Positions 32,980 through 35,488 of a stretch of DNA of 35,488 nt are shown here, one piece after another. Both the position numbers and the translations under genes were made by a program. This DNA comes from Cellulomonas sp. B6 (GTDB taxonomy: Bacteria; Actinomycetota; Actinomycetes; Actinomycetales; Cellulomonadaceae). The notes under the pieces were generated by a model, which was given only the letters and a program-made list of their open reading frames with translations, did not search any database and was not told the DNA's origin. Where the stretch lies: NCBI RefSeq assembly GCF_001462455.1, contig NZ_LNTD01000166.1:1-35488 (forward strand), given 5' to 3'. Position 1 is the stretch's first letter, and every line of letters starts with the position of its first letter.

Positions 32980-33001
32980 GTCGACGGCAAACGCTCGCCA
33001 C
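32980..33001 (-). promoter_or_regulatory. Operator copy for the leftward xylanase (LacI-type candidate)
   Basis: On the minus strand the element starts GTGGCGAGCGTTTGCC and ends GTCGAC. It matches the rightward copy at 18 of 22 positions and contains a CG-centred pseudo-palindrome GGCGAGC-GTTTGCC, the layout of LacI/GalR operators. It begins 14 bases after the -10 box, at about +8, where a bound repressor would block transcription. Confidence 0.55.
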
Positions 33002-33015
33002 ACCGCGTGGGCGAC

Positions 33016-33045
33016 ACCGTAGGCGCGGCCGGAAACGGACGTCAA
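33016..33045 (-). promoter_or_regulatory. Promoter of the leftward xylanase
   Basis: On the minus strand TTGACG (33045-33040) and TACGGT (33021-33016) are 18 bases apart. Confidence 0.6.
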
Positions 33046-33073
33046 GACCCGACCAACCGGACGTGGCGGACTC

Positions 33074-33104
33074 TTGACAACCCCGGAGCGTGGCGGGCTA
33101 GGTT
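33074..33104 (+). promoter_or_regulatory. Promoter of the rightward xylanase
   Basis: A perfect -35 TTGACA (33074-33079) is followed after 19 bases by TAGGTT (33099-33104). The spacing is slightly long; CTAGGT with an 18-base spacer is an alternative reading. Confidence 0.6.
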
Positions 33105-33118
33105 CGACGTCATCACGG

Positions 33119-33140
33119 GTGGAGAACGTTTGCCATCGTC
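33119..33140 (+). promoter_or_regulatory. Operator copy for the rightward xylanase (LacI-type candidate)
   Basis: The element starts GTGGAGAACGTTTGCC and ends ATCGTC, and matches the leftward copy at 18 of 22 positions, with an identical CGTTTGCC core. It begins 14 bases after the -10 box, exactly as on the other side. Confidence 0.55.
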
Positions 33141-33198
33141 CTCCGCCGTCGCCGAGCCCCGCGCACCGTCGCGCCGGGGAGCGCCCCTGGAGGCACCC

Positions 33199-35488
33199 AT
33201 GCCGGGTCCGGACGTCACCGCACCCCTGCGCCCGCTCGTCCCCCGTCGTCGTCGCGCGGGCCGCACCGCCGCCCGTGTGGGCGCACCGCTGCTGGCCGCG
33301 GTGCTCGCGGTCGGTGCGCTCGGGCCCGCCGGCCCCGCGGCGGCCGCGCCGGAGCCCGCCGCGCTGCCCGAGCCGGGGCAGACGTTCGAGCACTACCCGC
33401 CCATGAAGGACCAGCACGCCGACCGGTTCTCGATGGGGATCTTCGGGGCGGGCGAGATCGAGGGGCTGCTGTACAACTACGCGTCGTACACGCCGGGCAA
33501 CGAGATGAAGCCCGAGAGCACGCAGCGCGACAAGGGCGTGTTCACGTACGACGCGGCCGAGGCGGCGTTCGCGCGGTACACGTCGCGCAACCCCGACCTG
33601 GCGCTGTACGGGCACACGCTCGCGTGGCACTCGCAGTCCCCGACGTGGCTGTGGGACGCGCCGCCCGCGCGGTTCGACCAGCCGGGCACGTTCGACCGCG
33701 ACACCGCGCTGGCGAACCTCAACACACACGTCGAGAACGTGCTGGGGCACTTCGGGGACCGGCTCGTGGCCGTCGACGTGGTCAACGAGGCCGTCGGCAC
33801 CGCGAACCCCGCGGACTGGCGCGGCTCGCTCGCCAAGGGCGAGGGCTGGTACCAGGCACTGGGCGCCGACTGGGTCGAGCTCGCGTTCGTCAAGGCCGCC
33901 GAGGTCGTCGACGCGCACGGCTGGGACGTCAAGCTCACGTACAACGACTTCGGCCTGGACTCCCCCGCCAAGGCGCGCGTGGTCTACGAGATGGTCAAGG
34001 ACATCAACGCGCGGCACGCGGGCGAGCGGCCGGGCGGGCGTCCGCTCATCGAGGTCATCGGCATGCAGGGCCACTACAACCTGGCCACCGACGTCGCGGC
34101 CGTCGAGCAGAACATCCGGCTGTTCGCGTCGCTCGGGGACGTCGAGGTGCACGTCACCGAGATGGACATCGCGCTGCCGCCGGGCGAGCTGACGCCCGAG
34201 GCCGAGAACAACCAGGGCATGAAGTACGCCGAGCTGTTCAAGGTCTACCGCGACTACGGCGCGGGGCCGGGCAACACGACCGGCAACCCGAAGGTCGTGC
34301 ACGCCGTGAAGCTCGCGGGCGTGCGTGACGTGCGGCAGGGCTGGAAGGGCGGCGAGTTCGCCATGCCGTACGACTACGACGGCAACGCCAAGCTCGCGCT
34401 GCTGGGCATCCTGTACCCCGAGGAGTTCCTGGCGACGCACGAGTACGTGGACCTGCCGGGCGGCGGCGACCGCGAGCCCGTGCCGGGCGTGCATGTGTAC
34501 GACACGTCGCTGGGCGACGCGTGGAGCGGCGCGAACGTCGTGCTGGGCGACGACGCGACGGTGTGGCCGTGGTCGACGACCGACGACGGCGAGGTCGCGT
34601 TCCGCCCCGAGGCCGGTACGACGTACCGGCTGACGGTGAGCTACACCGCGAAGGGCACGACGGCGATCCGCGTGCGCTGGCTCAAGGACAACACCAACGG
34701 CGGGTACACCACGAGCGACGGCGCAGTCATCAACGACCACCAGTACGCCGCCGGGCAGGTGGCCACCCACATCCCCGCGTACTTCAACAGCGGCATGGTC
34801 AACATGGGCAGCTACGACCTGGTCACCGAGATCACGCTCGACGGCGACCAGCCCGCCGACGGCCTGATCGGCAACATCGGCATCCGCGGCGGCGGGGGCG
34901 GCAACGCGTTCTCGATCAACGCGCTGCGCGTCGAGAAGCTCGGCGCCGGTGGCGCCGAGACCGTGGCGCAGTGGCCAGGTGAGGTCGCGCAGCCGCCGGC
35001 CACCGCGCCGTCCGCGCCGACAGCCGTCACCGCGACTGCGGGCAACGGCACCGCGGACGTGTCCTGGACCGCGCCGTCCGACGACGGCGGCAGCGCCGTG
35101 ACGTCCTCGACCGTGACCGCGCAGCCGGGCGGGGCCACGTGCACGACGGACGCCACCGGGTGCACGGTCACCGGGCTGACGAACGGGACGGCGTACACGT
35201 TCACGGTGACCGCGACGAACGCGGCCGGCACGTCGGAGGCGTCGGCGCCGTCGGCCCCCGTGACGCCGTTCGGGGCGCCCGGGACCCGCGGGGCGGTCGC
35301 GCTGGCCGTGTCCGCCGAGGCGGTGTGCGTCGACGGGACGCCACGCGTGACCGTGCGCGTGCGGAACGCCGAGCGCGTACCCGTGCTGGTCGCGGCGACG
35401 TCGCCGTGGCGCGGGGTCGGCGGGTGGCTGGTGTGGCCGGGGTCGACCGTGCAGAAGACGTGGACCGTGCCGGGCACGAGCGTCGAGG
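33199..35488 (+). CDS. Secreted GH10 endo-1,4-beta-xylanase, multidomain (partial, runs off the right edge)
   Basis: The frame stays open for 763 codons to the window end. An Arg-rich n-region and hydrophobic stretch (28-50, ending PAAAAPEP) form the signal peptide. The GH10 barrel (about 62-415) has FTPGNE-like [20 protein letters not shown] (139-148), acid/base Glu197 in DVVNEAV and nucleophile Glu321 in VTEMDIAL. The usual WGxxD..SW motif near the end is replaced by [14 protein letters not shown], so the active-site Trp is not where expected. Residues about 428-582 form a beta-sandwich that may be a carbohydrate-binding module. A fibronectin type III domain (602-690) and the start of a further beta domain (697 on) follow. 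The ATG at 33199 has GGAGG five bases upstream. It acts outside the cell on xylan and is divergent from the other GH10 gene. Confidence 0.9.
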   Translation, partial: MPGPDVTAPLRPLVPRRRRAGRTAARVGAPLLAAVLAVGALGPAGPAAAAPEPAALPEPGQTFEHYPPMKDQHADRFSMGIFGAGEIEGLLYNYASYTPGNEMKPESTQRDKGVFTYDAAEAAFARYTSRNPDLALYGHTLAWHSQSPTWLWDAPPARFDQPGTFDRDTALANLNTHVENVLGHFGDRLVAVDVVNEAVGTANPADWRGSLAKGEGWYQALGADWVELAFVKAAEVVDAHGWDVKLTYNDFGLDSPAKARVVYEMVKDINARHAGERPGGRPLIEVIGMQGHYNLATDVAAVEQNIRLFASLGDVEVHVTEMDIALPPGELTPEAENNQGMKYAELFKVYRDYGAGPGNTTGNPKVVHAVKLAGVRDVRQGWKGGEFAMPYDYDGNAKLALLGILYPEEFLATHEYVDLPGGGDREPVPGVHVYDTSLGDAWSGANVVLGDDATVWPWSTTDDGEVAFRPEAGTTYRLTVSYTAKGTTAIRVRWLKDNTNGGYTTSDGAVINDHQYAAGQVATHIPAYFNSGMVNMGSYDLVTEITLDGDQPADGLIGNIGIRGGGGGNAFSINALRVEKLGAGGAETVAQWPGEVAQPPATAPSAPTAVTATAGNGTADVSWTAPSDDGGSAVTSSTVTAQPGGATCTTDATGCTVTGLTNGTAYTFTVTATNAAGTSEASAPSAPVTPFGAPGTRGAVALAVSAEAVCVDGTPRVTVRVRNAERVPVLVAATSPWRGVGGWLVWPGSTVQKTWTVPGTSVE

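Larger units (their letters stand above)
32821..33198. other. 378-bp divergent control region of the two xylanase genes
   Basis: It contains two back-to-back promoters (33016-33045 leftward, 33074-33104 rightward) and two related 22-bp elements (32980-33001 and 33119-33140), each 14 bases past its -10 box. Both leaders are long: about 190 bases leftward and 87 bases rightward. I see no gene in it. Confidence 0.7.

Noticed and set aside
1-35488. tRNA, rRNA, insertion sequence, prophage or integrase
   Set aside because: I looked for transposase or integrase genes, terminal repeats, tRNA-like cloverleaf runs and long repeated segments and saw none. The window reads as ordinary chromosomal DNA with small accessory units.

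Overview
The window looks like chromosomal DNA of a high-GC actinobacterium, most likely Cellulomonas or a close relative in the Micrococcales. The grounds are a G+C content in the low seventies (estimated by eye), frequent GTG starts, TAnnnT -10 boxes that sometimes sit six bases from the start codon (leaderless mRNAs), DtxR/IdeR-type iron boxes, and a divergent pair of secreted GH10 xylanases. I recognise 29 protein-coding genes; two run off the window edges and several are very small. I saw no rRNA, tRNA, CRISPR array or insertion sequence.

Layout. 1-4170 (-): most of a giant SF1-helicase-like protein with a C-terminal restriction-endonuclease-like domain. 4171-4708: a 538-bp gap with strong inverted repeats and a possible small RNA. 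4709-7255 (+): an MFS transporter and an ArsB/CitMHS-type transporter. 7357-8963 (-): a 39-residue secreted peptide downstream of an XRE-TPR regulator. 9073-10101 (-): a CPBP intramembrane protease. 10223-11422 (+): a radical SAM/SPASM protein. 11521-13792 (+): a coupled operon of histidine kinase, NarL-type regulator and lipoprotein. 13874-16642 (-): an operon of SDR oxidoreductase, 43-residue acidic protein and LigD-type phosphoesterase-polymerase. 16813-18990 (+): a His-rich mini-protein and a GH15 glucosidase/trehalase. 19037-19957 (-): an L,D-transpeptidase lipoprotein. 20080-25046 (-): a siderophore uptake locus (ferric-siderophore reductase, binding lipoprotein, two permeases, ATPase) with two iron boxes. 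25207-27744: a Fic protein, a Phd-VapC toxin-antitoxin pair and a DUF427 protein. 27748-30887: a SNF2 helicase and a small membrane protein. 30955-35488: two divergent GH10 xylanases.

How the genes work together. The iron locus forms a complete inner-membrane uptake route plus cytosolic iron release, with iron control visible in the DNA. The two xylanases share a mirrored promoter-operator arrangement: each has a TTGACR -35, a TAnnnT -10 and, exactly 14 bases further on, a related 22-bp CG-centred element. This suggests one LacI-type repressor for both. The XRE-TPR regulator followed by a secreted mini-peptide resembles the gene layout of RRNPP quorum-sensing systems of Firmicutes and is the best candidate here for an undescribed system; that role is inferred from architecture only.
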